DNA from: Tsuneonella flava
GTDB lineage: Bacteria; Pseudomonadota; Alphaproteobacteria; Sphingomonadales; Sphingomonadaceae
DNA: 64,000 nt
NCBI RefSeq assembly: GCF_002870965.1
Contig: NZ_PHSO01000005.1
Coordinates: 434,001 to 498,000 of the forward strand
Direction: 5' to 3'
The notes under the pieces were generated by a model that saw nothing but the letters and a program-made list of their open reading frames with translations, was not told the DNA's origin and did not search any database. Below, one piece after another: positions 34,170 through 42,800 of the stretch. Both the position numbers and the translations under genes were made by a program. How positions within the stretch are numbered: position 1 is the stretch's first letter; every line of letters starts with the position of its first letter.

Positions 34170-35641
34170 GGGCGGTCGGTTCCTGTCTGGGCCGCGTCGG
34201 ATTCGGCATAGCCGCCGCCGAGGGCGCGAACGAGCTGGATATCTGTCAAAACAAGGCGAGAGCGGGTTTCCAGCGCCTGTTTCTGCGCCGACAGCATGGC
34301 TGTTTGCGCTGTTAAAACATCGAGATAGGTGCTGAGCCCGGCGCGATAGCGATCGTCGGCCAGGCGATAGGCCTGCGCTGCGGACCGGGCGGCCTGTTCT
34401 GCCGATGCCGCCTGCTGTTCCACACTGGCGCGGCTCGAAAGAGCGTCCGCCACTTCCTTAAGTGCCTGAACTACCGTGGCATTATACTGCGAGACCAAGG
34501 TATCGTACTGCCCGCGGGCCTGCACCAGATTACCATGTTTATCACCACCATCAAACAGCGGTAAGCTTATGGCGCCACTGGCATTTCCATAGTCACTGCC
34601 CGAATCGAACAGATTCGATACTCCAAGTGACATCAAACCGATCACTCCAGACAGGTTTATGTCAGGCAGGAACGCTTTTCGCGCGACATCGATGCGTTGC
34701 CCCTGCGCTTCGACCCGCAAACGGGCGGCCACGATATCGGCGCGCCGCCCGGCCAGCGCGATTCCGGCATCGGCGGGAACCGGGATGCGGGCAAACGGAC
34801 CTTTGAGCGGGGATCGCGTGATCGAGAGGCCGCGATCCGGCCCGGCACCCAGCAGAGCGGCGATCACATGGCGTTGCAGCGCGATCTGTTCGGCGTTGGC
34901 TTCCAGCGCGGCCTTCGCCCCGGCAAGCTGGGTTTCGGCCTGCCGCTGCGGAAGCTGGCTGTCCAGCCCGCTGGCATAGCGTTTGGCGTAGAGATCGACG
35001 CTCTGCTGCCGCGCGTCGGCGGTGGCGGTCAGCAGGTCTTCTTCTTCGAACAGGACGTTGAGCCGGGTGTAGGCTTCCACCACGTTGCTTTCCAGCGCCA
35101 GTGCCGCTTCGCGCGCATCGACTTCGGTGGCCAGCGCTTCTGACGTCGCTGCCGCGAGTTCGTCGCGGTGCTTGCCCCACAGGTCGAGATCGAAACTGGC
35201 CCCAAGCGACAGCGTACCATAGGATTTCCAGCCCTTGGGCACGAAGTCCGCCGGAATACCATTGTTGTAGCTCTGCTTTTTCGCACCGGCATCGCCCGAT
35301 GCATTGAGTTGCGGCATCCCGGCGGCACCGGCCCGTTCGACCAGCCCGCGCGCGGCCCGCACACGAGCGGCCGCCTGTGCGACCGTGGGAGAGTTGGCCA
35401 GCGCTTCTGCCACCAGAGCATCGAGCTGCGTGTCGCCATAGCGGGCCCACCAGCGATCGTCGGGCCATTCAGCCGCAACCGGGCCGATCGACAACGATTG
35501 GTGCGAAGCGAGCGTGGCCGGGGCTCGCATCTGAGGCCGCGCGCCGGGATCGGGGGCGGCGCATCCACTTAACAGGGCGACAAGTGCCAGTGCCGACGCC
35601 GCATGTTTCACCGCGGACCGGGGGGATGGGGAATGTGGCAT
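34166..35641 (-). CDS. NodT-family outer-membrane efflux lipoprotein
   Basis: 491 residues, TolC-like channel. The lipoprotein signal ends LVALLSGC. Two OEP repeats are visible (about 70-270 and 285-470), each with the coiled-coil Ala-rich helices, for example LVAEALANSPTVAQAAARVRAARG and LDVLTAQTAMLSAQKQAL. First gene of the operon, transcribed away from tetR. The intergenic palindromes lie 51-102 nt upstream of its start. Substrate unknown; EmrAB-type systems export hydrophobic compounds. Confidence 0.94.
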   Translation of the reverse strand: MPHSPSPRSAVKHAASALALVALLSGCAAPDPGARPQMRAPATLASHQSLSIGPVAAEWPDDRWWARYGDTQLDALVAEALANSPTVAQAAARVRAARGLVERAGAAGMPQLNASGDAGAKKQSYNNGIPADFVPKGWKSYGTLSLGASFDLDLWGKHRDELAAATSEALATEVDAREAALALESNVVEAYTRLNVLFEEEDLLTATADARQQSVDLYAKRYASGLDSQLPQRQAETQLAGAKAALEANAEQIALQRHVIAALLGAGPDRGLSITRSPLKGPFARIPVPADAGIALAGRRADIVAARLRVEAQGQRIDVARKAFLPDINLSGVIGLMSLGVSNLFDSGSDYGNASGAISLPLFDGGDKHGNLVQARGQYDTLVSQYNATVVQALKEVADALSSRASVEQQAASAEQAARSAAQAYRLADDRYRAGLSTYLDVLTAQTAMLSAQKQALETRSRLVLTDIQLVRALGGGYAESDAAQTGTDRP

Positions 35642-35691
35642 GGCCAGTAGCTTTCAGTCTTACGAGAGCCGCGATATGCGAATCACTCTCA

Positions 35692-35707
35692 GTCAACGCG
35701 CGTTGAC
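35692..35707. promoter_or_regulatory. TetR operator-like palindrome 1
   Basis: GTCAACGCGCGTTGAC is a perfect 16-bp palindrome in the 116-bp gap between the efflux operon and tetR. It overlaps a TTGACT hexamer (35703-35708) that could be the -35 of the tetR promoter. Proposed operator of the adjacent TetR protein. Confidence 0.72.
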
Positions 35708-35732
35708 TTAGGCTTCATTATGCCTATGTCAA
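35705..35732 (-). promoter_or_regulatory. Candidate promoter of the efflux operon
   Basis: On the minus strand TTGACA (35732-35727) is followed after 16 bp by TAAGTC (35710-35705). Both hexamers overlap the two palindromes, so a bound repressor would block it. The -35 is perfect and the -10 is weak. Confidence 0.45.
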
Positions 35733-35743
35733 CGCCTGTTGAT
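35728..35743. promoter_or_regulatory. TetR operator-like palindrome 2
   Basis: GTCAACGCCTGTTGAT shares its left eight bases with palindrome 1 and its right arm is degenerate. Its centre is 36 bp from that of site 1. It ends 14 bp before the tetR start codon, so binding would also repress tetR. Confidence 0.65.
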
Positions 35744-35757
35744 ATGGGGTTGGGGAA

Positions 35758-36312
35758 ATGACTGTAAAAAGACGTAGCGGAGAGGAAACCAGGGCCGCGA
35801 TCCTTGCGGCAACCAGACGAATGTTCGCTGAAAAAGGGTTCGACCGGGCGACGATCCGCGCCATCGCGGCGGAGGCCGGGTGCGATCCCGCGCTGGTTAT
35901 GCGATACTTCGGCTCGAAGCGTAAGCTGTTCTTCGAAGCGGTGGATTCTCCGTTCGAAAGCTTCCCCGATGCGCCGACGGGTTCCGCCGGGCAGCTCCCG
36001 GAAATTGCTGCGAATTTATTGGAGCACTGGCATCGGGACAAGACCTTCTTCGGCCTGTTGCGCGCGGCGGCATCGGATGAAGAGGCGGCTGCCCTGATGC
36101 GCGAATTCTTCGAATTGCGCGTGCGCGATCATCAGCCGCGCGTAACCGGCCTGCCACCCGATCAGGCGGTGTGTTTCGGGGCAATGGTTGTCGGCGTCGC
36201 TTTCGGGCGGGAGATTACCCGGCTTCCGCCGCTGGCCGATATGACATCGGAAGACCTGGGCGCGATGATCGGCAAAGTATTCTGCGCCTGCAACCCGCCG
36301 CAAGAGGACTGA
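35758..36312 (+). CDS. TetR-family repressor of the efflux operon
   Basis: 184 residues. N-terminal HTH (about 8-55): SGEETRAAILAATRRMFAEKGFDRATIRAIAAEAGCDPALVMRYFGSKRKLF. The C-terminal ligand domain resembles the TetR C_7/C_16-like helical type (EIAANLLEHWHRDKTFFGLLRAAASDEEAAALMREFF). Divergent from the nodT-hlyD-emrB operon with two operator-like palindromes in between, so it very likely represses both itself and the pump and releases on binding a pump substrate (inference from architecture). Confidence 0.92.
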   Translation: MTVKRRSGEETRAAILAATRRMFAEKGFDRATIRAIAAEAGCDPALVMRYFGSKRKLFFEAVDSPFESFPDAPTGSAGQLPEIAANLLEHWHRDKTFFGLLRAAASDEEAAALMREFFELRVRDHQPRVTGLPPDQAVCFGAMVVGVAFGREITRLPPLADMTSEDLGAMIGKVFCACNPPQED

Positions 36313-36330
36313 CAATCGCGCAGCCGTTTT

Positions 36331-36370
36331 CCCGGCGCAGCGGGCGTTCGTGTCGCCCTCCCGCGCCGGG
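36331..36370. terminator. Nested hairpin between convergent genes
   Basis: The outer stem CCCGGCGC/GCGCCGGG (36331-36338 with 36363-36370) encloses an inner stem GGGCG/CGCCC (36342-36346 with 36354-36358). It lies between the tetR stop and the stop of the convergent outer-membrane gene. There is no downstream T run on either strand, so efficiency is uncertain. Confidence 0.4.
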
Positions 36371-36404
36371 AACTACCGCCGGGTGCGGTTGATGGTCAGG
36401 CCGA

Positions 36405-37319
36405 TTACAGCGTCCAGTCCAGCCCCAGCTTTGCGACGATATTGGTGCTGTCCAATCCGCTCAGCGTTTCGCCGTTGGGAAACCACAGATCGATTCCGCC
36501 GCTGACGCGCAGGCTGCTGGCGGTATGCGGCAATGGTGTGCCGGACAGGGTGACGCCGGTGCGGAAGAACCCGAACGCAGGCGTGCTGCCGTCAGCTGCA
36601 TGATAATACGTGTCGGAAAACCCGGCCGCGAGCGGAATGGCGAGATGGAGCGGATTGTCCCCGCCACCCACGTTCATGCCCACAGTGATCCGGGGTTCGA
36701 TATAGAGCGCATCGGCCAGGCCGGGTTTCCCCGTTTCCTGCACCATCCGCACCCGTGGGGAGAGCGAAAATCCGTTGGGCAGTCCCGTGCGTTCCCATAA
36801 CGCGGTATCGTCGTAGCTGACGATCAGTTCGAGATCGTTGTAGCCTTTGAACGAATCTGCCGGAGACAGATAGCGATAATAGGCCCCCGATACCGTCCAC
36901 CTGTGGTCCAGTTCGACAGAGGCGCCGGCATACAGATCGGTTTCGTACCAGCCGGGTATGGCGCCATCGTTGGCCTGACCCACGCCGGGTTCCCCGAACT
37001 GAATACTGTTCCACGTACCCACGAATACGCTGGCGTCCGTAATTGCCCCGCCTTCGAGTTCGGGCAATGCCACCTGAACTGTCACGTATGGCTGCACACT
37101 CGGCTGATCCGAAAAGGATACGCCGCGGGAAATATACTGTGTCACGAAAGACGTGCCCATGTTGACCGATATACGATCGGGATGCGATGCGGCGGCCTGA
37201 TTTTTCAGTCTAAGTGGGGCGTCGGCCGATTGTGCCGATTCGTTTTGCTGAACATCCTGGCAATATGCTGGATTTGCAATAATTAAAGATATGGCTATGG
37301 ATAAAAGTGTGCGTTTCAT
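36405..37319 (-). CDS. Putative outer-membrane beta-barrel protein (TorF/Gcw_chp-like)
   Basis: 304 residues. MKRTLLSIAISLIIANPAYCQ is a signal peptide. The mature protein alternates short amphipathic strands with Tyr/Trp/Gly-rich turns (VNMGTSFVTQYISRGVSFSD, YAGASVELDHRWTVSGAYYRY), and ends with a strand closing on an aromatic/hydrophobic residue (LGLDWTL). TQYISRGVSFSD and ASVFVGTWNS recall the TorF/Gcw_chp putative porin family, but the match is by eye. It is divergent from the BCCT transporter across a 167-bp AT-rich gap, suggesting that it supplies the outer-membrane step for the same solute. Confidence 0.65.
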   Translation of the reverse strand: MKRTLLSIAISLIIANPAYCQDVQQNESAQSADAPLRLKNQAAASHPDRISVNMGTSFVTQYISRGVSFSDQPSVQPYVTVQVALPELEGGAITDASVFVGTWNSIQFGEPGVGQANDGAIPGWYETDLYAGASVELDHRWTVSGAYYRYLSPADSFKGYNDLELIVSYDDTALWERTGLPNGFSLSPRVRMVQETGKPGLADALYIEPRITVGMNVGGGDNPLHLAIPLAAGFSDTYYHAADGSTPAFGFFRTGVTLSGTPLPHTASSLRVSGGIDLWFPNGETLSGLDSTNIVAKLGLDWTL

Positions 37320-37486
37320 TCGTGTTCGTTATTCATTTGTGATGCCATTATCAATATTTGTGAGAAATTCAGTTCTTTAATAAATTAATTAATAATCTTC
37401 AGGGGAATACATATCTTTAAAGTGAAAGTGCATGTAAATATTCTATTGTTTGATCTTGGCGGCGGGGCAGGCCGAAGGGGCGCACG

Positions 37487-39475
37487 ATGAGCGATCCGGT
37501 CTTGCCGCAGGCGGCGCCCGACGGGAAAACGGCGCGGATGAAGATCAACCCGCCGGTGTTCTATGTCTCCGCCGTACTGATCCTTGCCTTTGCAATTGTC
37601 GGGGCACTGGTGCCCGAACGGGCCAGCCGGGTGTTCGATGCGACACAGGCGCTTATCGTGATGGATTTCGGCTGGCTCTATATTGCCGCCGTCGCCGGGT
37701 TCCTGATGTTCGCCCTGTTCCTGATGTTCAGCCGATATGGCGATGTGAAGCTGGGGCCGGACGATAGCGAGCCCGAATACAGCTACCCGTCATGGTTCGC
37801 GATGCTGTTCAGCGCGGGGATGGGGATCGGGCTGATCTTCTTCGGCGTGGCCGAACCGATTCAGCATTATACCATGCCGCCGACGGGCGATGGGCAGACC
37901 ATCCAGTCCGCGCGGGAGGCGATGGTCCTCACGTTCTTCCACTGGGGGCTGCATGCCTGGGCGATCTATATCGTCGTCGGGCTGGCGCTGGCCTATTTCG
38001 CATTCCGTCGGGGGCTGCCGCTGACCATTCGTTCTGCGCTCTATCCCCTGATCGGGGAACGGATTTACGGGCCGATCGGCCATGCAGTCGATATCTTCGC
38101 CGTTCTGGGCACGATGTTCGGCGTGGCCACTTCACTGGGGCTGGGTGTGCTGCAGGTGAATGCGGGCTTCCACTATCTGTTCGGGATTCCCACCAATACG
38201 ACGGTTCAGCTCGTGCTGATCGCGGTGATTACCGGGATGGCGACCGTGTCGGTGGTGATGGGCCTCGACAAAGGTGTGAAGCGTCTGTCGGAACTGAATA
38301 TCATTCTGGCGGGGCTGCTGCTGCTGTTCGTGTTGCTGGCAGGCTCCACGGTATTTCTGTTGCAGACGTTCGTGCAGAATGTCGGCCAGTATCTGAGCGA
38401 AGTCGTCAAGCTGACGTTCCGCATGTATGCTTATGAACCGAACCCCTGGCTGGGCAACTGGACGCTGTTCTACTGGGGTTGGTGGATCGCGTGGTCGCCG
38501 TTTGTCGGCATGTTCATCGCCCGTATTTCGCGCGGGCGCACGATCCGCGAATTTGTCGGCGGTGTGTTGCTGGTGCCCACGCTGTTCACCTTCCTGTGGA
38601 TGACCGTGTTCGGCAACACCGCGATCGCGCTGGATTTCAGCGGGGTGGCACCGATTGCTGCAACGGTGGCCGATAATATGCCGGTCGCACTGTTCGAAAC
38701 ACTGGCGCAACTGCCGCTGTCCACAGTGGTATCGGGCATTGCCACCATACTAATTATCACGTTCTTCGTGACGTCGGCGGACTCGGGCGCGCTGGTGATC
38801 GACATGATCACATCGGGCGCGGCGGATAACCCGCCGGTGTGGCAGCGGGTGTTCTGGGCGGTGTGCGCGGGCGGCGTGGCGGCGGTGCTGCTGGTGGCGG
38901 GCGGTCTGCGCGCGTTGCAGACAGCGGCGATTGCCAGTGCGTTGCCGTTTGTAGTGGTGATGGTGTTCATCTGTTACGGGCTGCTTCGCGCGCTGCAGAT
39001 GGAAGGCAAGGACGCCGCGATGGATCTTTCGACGGTGGAGCCGGAAGAGGATGGCACCGCGATAAGCTGGCAGCAGCGCCTGTCCAGCATCACCCATTTC
39101 CACGCGCGGCCCGAACTGGAAAGCTTCCTCTCCGGCCCGGCGCTGTCTGCATTGCAGGCTGTTGCCGATCAGATGGAGGAAAGCGGGCTTGGGGCAGAAT
39201 TGCACTCGGACCCCGATCACGTGGATCTGCGTATCTCGCACGGGGATCGGGGCGAATTCCGCTATACTGTGCGTGCGCGGCGGTATCGTTCGCCCAGCTT
39301 TGCCTGGGCCGAAACGAAAAAGGTCAGCGACGAAGATCGCCAGCACTATCGTGCGATGGCGCAATCGTCGGAGGGCGAACATGCCCACGATGTGACCGGC
39401 TTTACGGAAGATCAGCTGATCCACGATCTGCTCAACCGTTATGCCCGGTTCCGGCACGCGCGCCGCATGGCTTAG
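37487..39475 (+). CDS. BCCT-family betaine/choline/carnitine transporter
   Basis: 662 residues. Twelve or so transmembrane helices fill about 20-515; the family signatures GMGIGLIFFGVAEPIQHY and the Trp-rich FYWGWWIAWSPFVGMFIARISRGRTIREFV segment are present. A cytoplasmic C-terminal tail of about 140 residues (SITHFHARPELESFLSGPALSALQAVADQ onward) resembles the osmo-regulatory tail of BetT-like carriers. Takes up a quaternary amine with Na+ or H+. ATG 37487 follows GAAGGGG by 6 nt. It ends before a strong bidirectional terminator at 39542-39579. Confidence 0.93.
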   Translation: MSDPVLPQAAPDGKTARMKINPPVFYVSAVLILAFAIVGALVPERASRVFDATQALIVMDFGWLYIAAVAGFLMFALFLMFSRYGDVKLGPDDSEPEYSYPSWFAMLFSAGMGIGLIFFGVAEPIQHYTMPPTGDGQTIQSAREAMVLTFFHWGLHAWAIYIVVGLALAYFAFRRGLPLTIRSALYPLIGERIYGPIGHAVDIFAVLGTMFGVATSLGLGVLQVNAGFHYLFGIPTNTTVQLVLIAVITGMATVSVVMGLDKGVKRLSELNIILAGLLLLFVLLAGSTVFLLQTFVQNVGQYLSEVVKLTFRMYAYEPNPWLGNWTLFYWGWWIAWSPFVGMFIARISRGRTIREFVGGVLLVPTLFTFLWMTVFGNTAIALDFSGVAPIAATVADNMPVALFETLAQLPLSTVVSGIATILIITFFVTSADSGALVIDMITSGAADNPPVWQRVFWAVCAGGVAAVLLVAGGLRALQTAAIASALPFVVVMVFICYGLLRALQMEGKDAAMDLSTVEPEEDGTAISWQQRLSSITHFHARPELESFLSGPALSALQAVADQMEESGLGAELHSDPDHVDLRISHGDRGEFRYTVRARRYRSPSFAWAETKKVSDEDRQHYRAMAQSSEGEHAHDVTGFTEDQLIHDLLNRYARFRHARRMA

Positions 39476-39541
39476 CGCCGACGCCGGTGTGCGGCGGCGA
39501 TGCCGCCACCGGACGGACCCCGGCGACCACCTGGCGATACG

Positions 39542-39579
39542 AAAAGGCCCGCAGCGAGATTGCTCGCTGCGGGCCTTTT
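39542..39579. terminator. Bidirectional intrinsic terminator
   Basis: A perfect 17-bp stem: AAAAGGCCCGCAGCGAG (39542-39558), loop ATTG, and CTCGCTGCGGGCCTTTT (39563-39579). It has a T tract on both strands and sits between the convergent BCCT gene and the TonB receptor gene. Confidence 0.93.
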
Positions 39580-39599
39580 GCTCTTATGCGATCGAGGCG

Positions 39600-42500
39600 T
39601 CAGAACTTCATTTGAGCCATCATCGTGAACGAGCGGCCACGCGGATCGGCAACGCGGGGTTCCCACGAACTGCCGGCGCCGGTGTTGCTGTCATACGTGA
39701 TGGCGAACGGCGGGTCGGTGTTGAACACGTTCTTCACACCGGCGGTGATGCGGAAGCGTTCATCGACATCGACCGAAACCGATGCGTTGTAGACGATGTA
39801 GGCCTTCACCCGCTCGTTATAATCGGGGCGGGTCACCGAACCGTTGGCGATGCCGGGCAGCGCCTGATTCTCATACCCGTCGCGATAGATCTGCGAGAAG
39901 TTCAGCGAGACGTTGTCCTTGGTATAGTTGATCCACGCATTGTGTTTCCACTTCAGACCAAGGTCGCCGGAGAATGTGAACACCCCGATCAGGCTATCGC
40001 CATAGGGTGCCGAAGGAAGGAATTTTTCCTTCTTCTTGAGCAGGTAAGTCCCATCCATGCCAACGGACAGCACGCCGCCGCCGACATCCGCACCGCCGCG
40101 CAGCGACACTTCCAGCCCTTCGGTCCGGCGCGAACCGATGTTGTCGGCGCGCAGATCGACCTGTGTGATGATCCCGTCGGTCCGGGTCACACGTTCGGGG
40201 AAGTAGGCGATATTGTCGAGCAGCTGCTGCAGCGTCAGCGCGCCGATGGTGTCGTCCACTGCGATCGACCAGTAATCGACCGATGCACTGAAATGGCGCG
40301 ACGGTGTCAGCACGACGCCGAACGAATACTGCTTCGACGTTTCCGGGCCGAGGTTGAGGTTGCCCCCGGTCAGCGTGTCAGGTGTGATCGCTTCGCAGCC
40401 CGGATCCGAACTGACCGCACCGCCGGGACAGGTGGTCGGATCGACCAGCGTGTTGCCCGGATTGGGGCTTTCGGTCACGCCGTTGAAGATCTGGTTGAAG
40501 TTCGGCACGCGGAAGCCAGTGTTGTACGATCCGCGGAACATCAGCCAGTCGGTCGGGGTGAACTTGGCGGTGAACTTCGGATTGAAGGTCGTGCCGAAGC
40601 CGCTGTAATCGTCGAGGCGGCCTGCGGCGGTCACTTCGAGCATGTCGAACACCGGGATCAGCAGTTCGCCATACACAGCCTTCACCGTGCGGTGCGCTTC
40701 CTTCAGTGCGTTGACGTTGTCGAACGCGACGTTGAAGATTTCCGGCTGATCCAGCTCCGCTTCGGGCGATCCGTTGAAGCTGTAGGCTTCGCGGCGATAG
40801 TCGACGCCTGCCGCCAGCTTGACCGCACCAGCGGGCAGCTGGAACAGCGAGCCGGAGACCGACGCATCGAACTGCCACACGTCGTACTTGCCGCCGTAAA
40901 GGACAGTACCGTCCGCCGACACGGCCTTGAGTGCGGCGAGTGCCTCGGGCGTCTGGTAGATCGAGAACGGGTTGATGATCCCGCTGTTCAGCAGACCGAT
41001 GATACCTGGAGCGGTGGCACCCGGCGCAGTGGGTGCGCGCGGATCGGGGTCCCCGCGCACGGCACCCGGCACGCCCGACGATGTGGCCCGGTCATTCGAC
41101 GAGAATATGCCGCGATACGAATAGCCCGAACCGAGCACGGAGCTGGCTTCGCTCTGCGCGTAAGAGCCGCCCGCACGGTAATCCCAGTCACCGCCGATCG
41201 GCCCTTCGATGAAGGCGCCTGCGCGGAACGTCTTGGTATTGGTCTTGTATTCACGCGGCCCGCAGACCGTGCAGCGCCAGCGATAGGCAATCGGCTTGCC
41301 ATAGTTCTGGGCAATGTCCGGGAATACGTCGACCAGCTGATTGTAAATCGCGTTGTAGGTATCTTCCGTCAGCGGATTGAGCGGATAATACAGCGGCGTC
41401 GTGCTGGTGTTGCCGGCATACTGGTTGCTGGAAAACTGCTTCGACGAATCCGCGTCGGACCCGGTCACTTCGAACGACAACTGGTGCTGCCCCAGCGCAA
41501 CCGTGGCGCGGCCGTAATACGTCAGCGTTTCGAGCGGTTGCTGCAGGATCGCAGCGCGGCCGGTATCCCATGCACAGGCGTAATAGGCGGAATCGTTGGC
41601 CCACAACTCGTGGTCGTAAGCCATGCCGCCATCGAACGAACCGCAGCCTGCGCCGCCCGGCAGATCGAGCACGTTGATGCCGCCGGTGGCGTTGATGGTG
41701 GTGCCCGGAATCGTCAGGTCCGCGCCGCTGAGCAAGCTGCCATCAGGCGCGAAGACCCCGTTGATGCCGTTGGCCATAATCGTCGCAATCGGGGTGCCGC
41801 GGGTATCGACCGACAGGCCGCGATTGGGCTGATTGCCGTTCACGAAATCGCGATCCGAACCGCGCAGGATTCCGCTCCAGCTCTTGCTGACGGAAGCCAT
41901 GATGTTGAAGCCCTGTTCGGCCAGATTGCCATAGCCGACTGTGCCCGACAGGCGATAGATCGGGCTGTCGCCTTCCTGCGTGATATCGGTGAAGCCCGTT
42001 ACATCGACCCCTTCGAAATCGGTCCGGGTGATGAAGTTGATAACCCCGCCGACAGCGTCGGTGCCGTAGAGCGCCGATGCGCCATCCTTCAGCACTTCGA
42101 CCCGTTCCAGCGCCGCGAACGGAATCTGGTTCACGTCGACTGCGGAGCCGGTCAGGCCGTGCGCGGCCACGCGGCGGCCATTGAGCAGGACCAGAGTGGA
42201 CGATGCGCCCTGACCGCGCAGGTTGGCAGCGGACAGGCCGTTGGTGCCGCGCTGGGCACCGCTGGTCACGTCGCTGTTCGATGCCAGGTTATCCGCGCCG
42301 TTGCCGTTGGTCGAAAGGAAAGAGATCAGCTGTTCCGGGCTGTTGATCCCTTCGCGCGTCAGGTCTTTGGTGGTGATGACCTGCAGTGGCAGCGAACTCT
42401 TGGTCGGATCCTGTTTGATGCGCGACCCGGTCACGATGATGGCGTTCTGGCCCGGCGATGTCACCTGATCGGCGGGTGCGCTGGTGACCGAAGTACCCTC

Positions 42501-42602
42501 GTCAGCGGTCTGGTCCTGCGCTGCTGCCGCAGTCGGCATCGCGGTCAGCGCGCCCATCGCGCAGCCGACAGTCAGAACGGTCTTTATGGAAACGGCTCGC
42601 AT
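39600..42602 (-). CDS. TonB-dependent outer-membrane receptor
   Basis: 1000 residues. Signal peptide (residues 1-28, ending AAAAQ), then a plug domain (about 50-190) with IIVTGSRIKQ near the TonB-box position and VEVLKDGASALYGTDAVGGVINFIT. The 22-strand barrel ends with the aromatic FTMMAQMKF. Extracellular loops contain extra cysteines, including CTVC near residue 448 and two Cys-rich segments around 318-340 and 740-760. The ligand is unknown; sphingomonads use such receptors for carbohydrates, peptides and siderophores. It is divergent from the AmpG-like permease across about 200 bp, which hints that it could import muropeptide-like or beta-lactam-like ligands. Confidence 0.94.
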   Translation of the reverse strand: MRAVSIKTVLTVGCAMGALTAMPTAAAAQDQTADEGTSVTSAPADQVTSPGQNAIIVTGSRIKQDPTKSSLPLQVITTKDLTREGINSPEQLISFLSTNGNGADNLASNSDVTSGAQRGTNGLSAANLRGQGASSTLVLLNGRRVAAHGLTGSAVDVNQIPFAALERVEVLKDGASALYGTDAVGGVINFITRTDFEGVDVTGFTDITQEGDSPIYRLSGTVGYGNLAEQGFNIMASVSKSWSGILRGSDRDFVNGNQPNRGLSVDTRGTPIATIMANGINGVFAPDGSLLSGADLTIPGTTINATGGINVLDLPGGAGCGSFDGGMAYDHELWANDSAYYACAWDTGRAAILQQPLETLTYYGRATVALGQHQLSFEVTGSDADSSKQFSSNQYAGNTSTTPLYYPLNPLTEDTYNAIYNQLVDVFPDIAQNYGKPIAYRWRCTVCGPREYKTNTKTFRAGAFIEGPIGGDWDYRAGGSYAQSEASSVLGSGYSYRGIFSSNDRATSSGVPGAVRGDPDPRAPTAPGATAPGIIGLLNSGIINPFSIYQTPEALAALKAVSADGTVLYGGKYDVWQFDASVSGSLFQLPAGAVKLAAGVDYRREAYSFNGSPEAELDQPEIFNVAFDNVNALKEAHRTVKAVYGELLIPVFDMLEVTAAGRLDDYSGFGTTFNPKFTAKFTPTDWLMFRGSYNTGFRVPNFNQIFNGVTESPNPGNTLVDPTTCPGGAVSSDPGCEAITPDTLTGGNLNLGPETSKQYSFGVVLTPSRHFSASVDYWSIAVDDTIGALTLQQLLDNIAYFPERVTRTDGIITQVDLRADNIGSRRTEGLEVSLRGGADVGGGVLSVGMDGTYLLKKKEKFLPSAPYGDSLIGVFTFSGDLGLKWKHNAWINYTKDNVSLNFSQIYRDGYENQALPGIANGSVTRPDYNERVKAYIVYNASVSVDVDERFRITAGVKNVFNTDPPFAITYDSNTGAGSSWEPRVADPRGRSFTMMAQMKF

Positions 42603-42800
42603 TCGAGAAACCCCCCTGTTGGATTGTGTTACCCCTCGCTTGCATTTAAGGGGCGTTTATGAGGCAAAGCACCATAATTTCCTTTTTGGCTGCTATAACC
42701 TAACGGAATTGTCCAGCGGGGGAGGCTTGCCTCGCGCACATTTCGTTACCGATATGCGGCAATTCGGTTACAGGGGAATGGCCGCGATGGGGATGTGTGC

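Noticed and set aside
39441-42662. Open frame of over 1000 codons on the plus strand opposite the TonB receptor
   Set aside because: The receptor on the minus strand has signal peptide, plug and barrel; the plus frame is a high-GC shadow without recognisable motifs.
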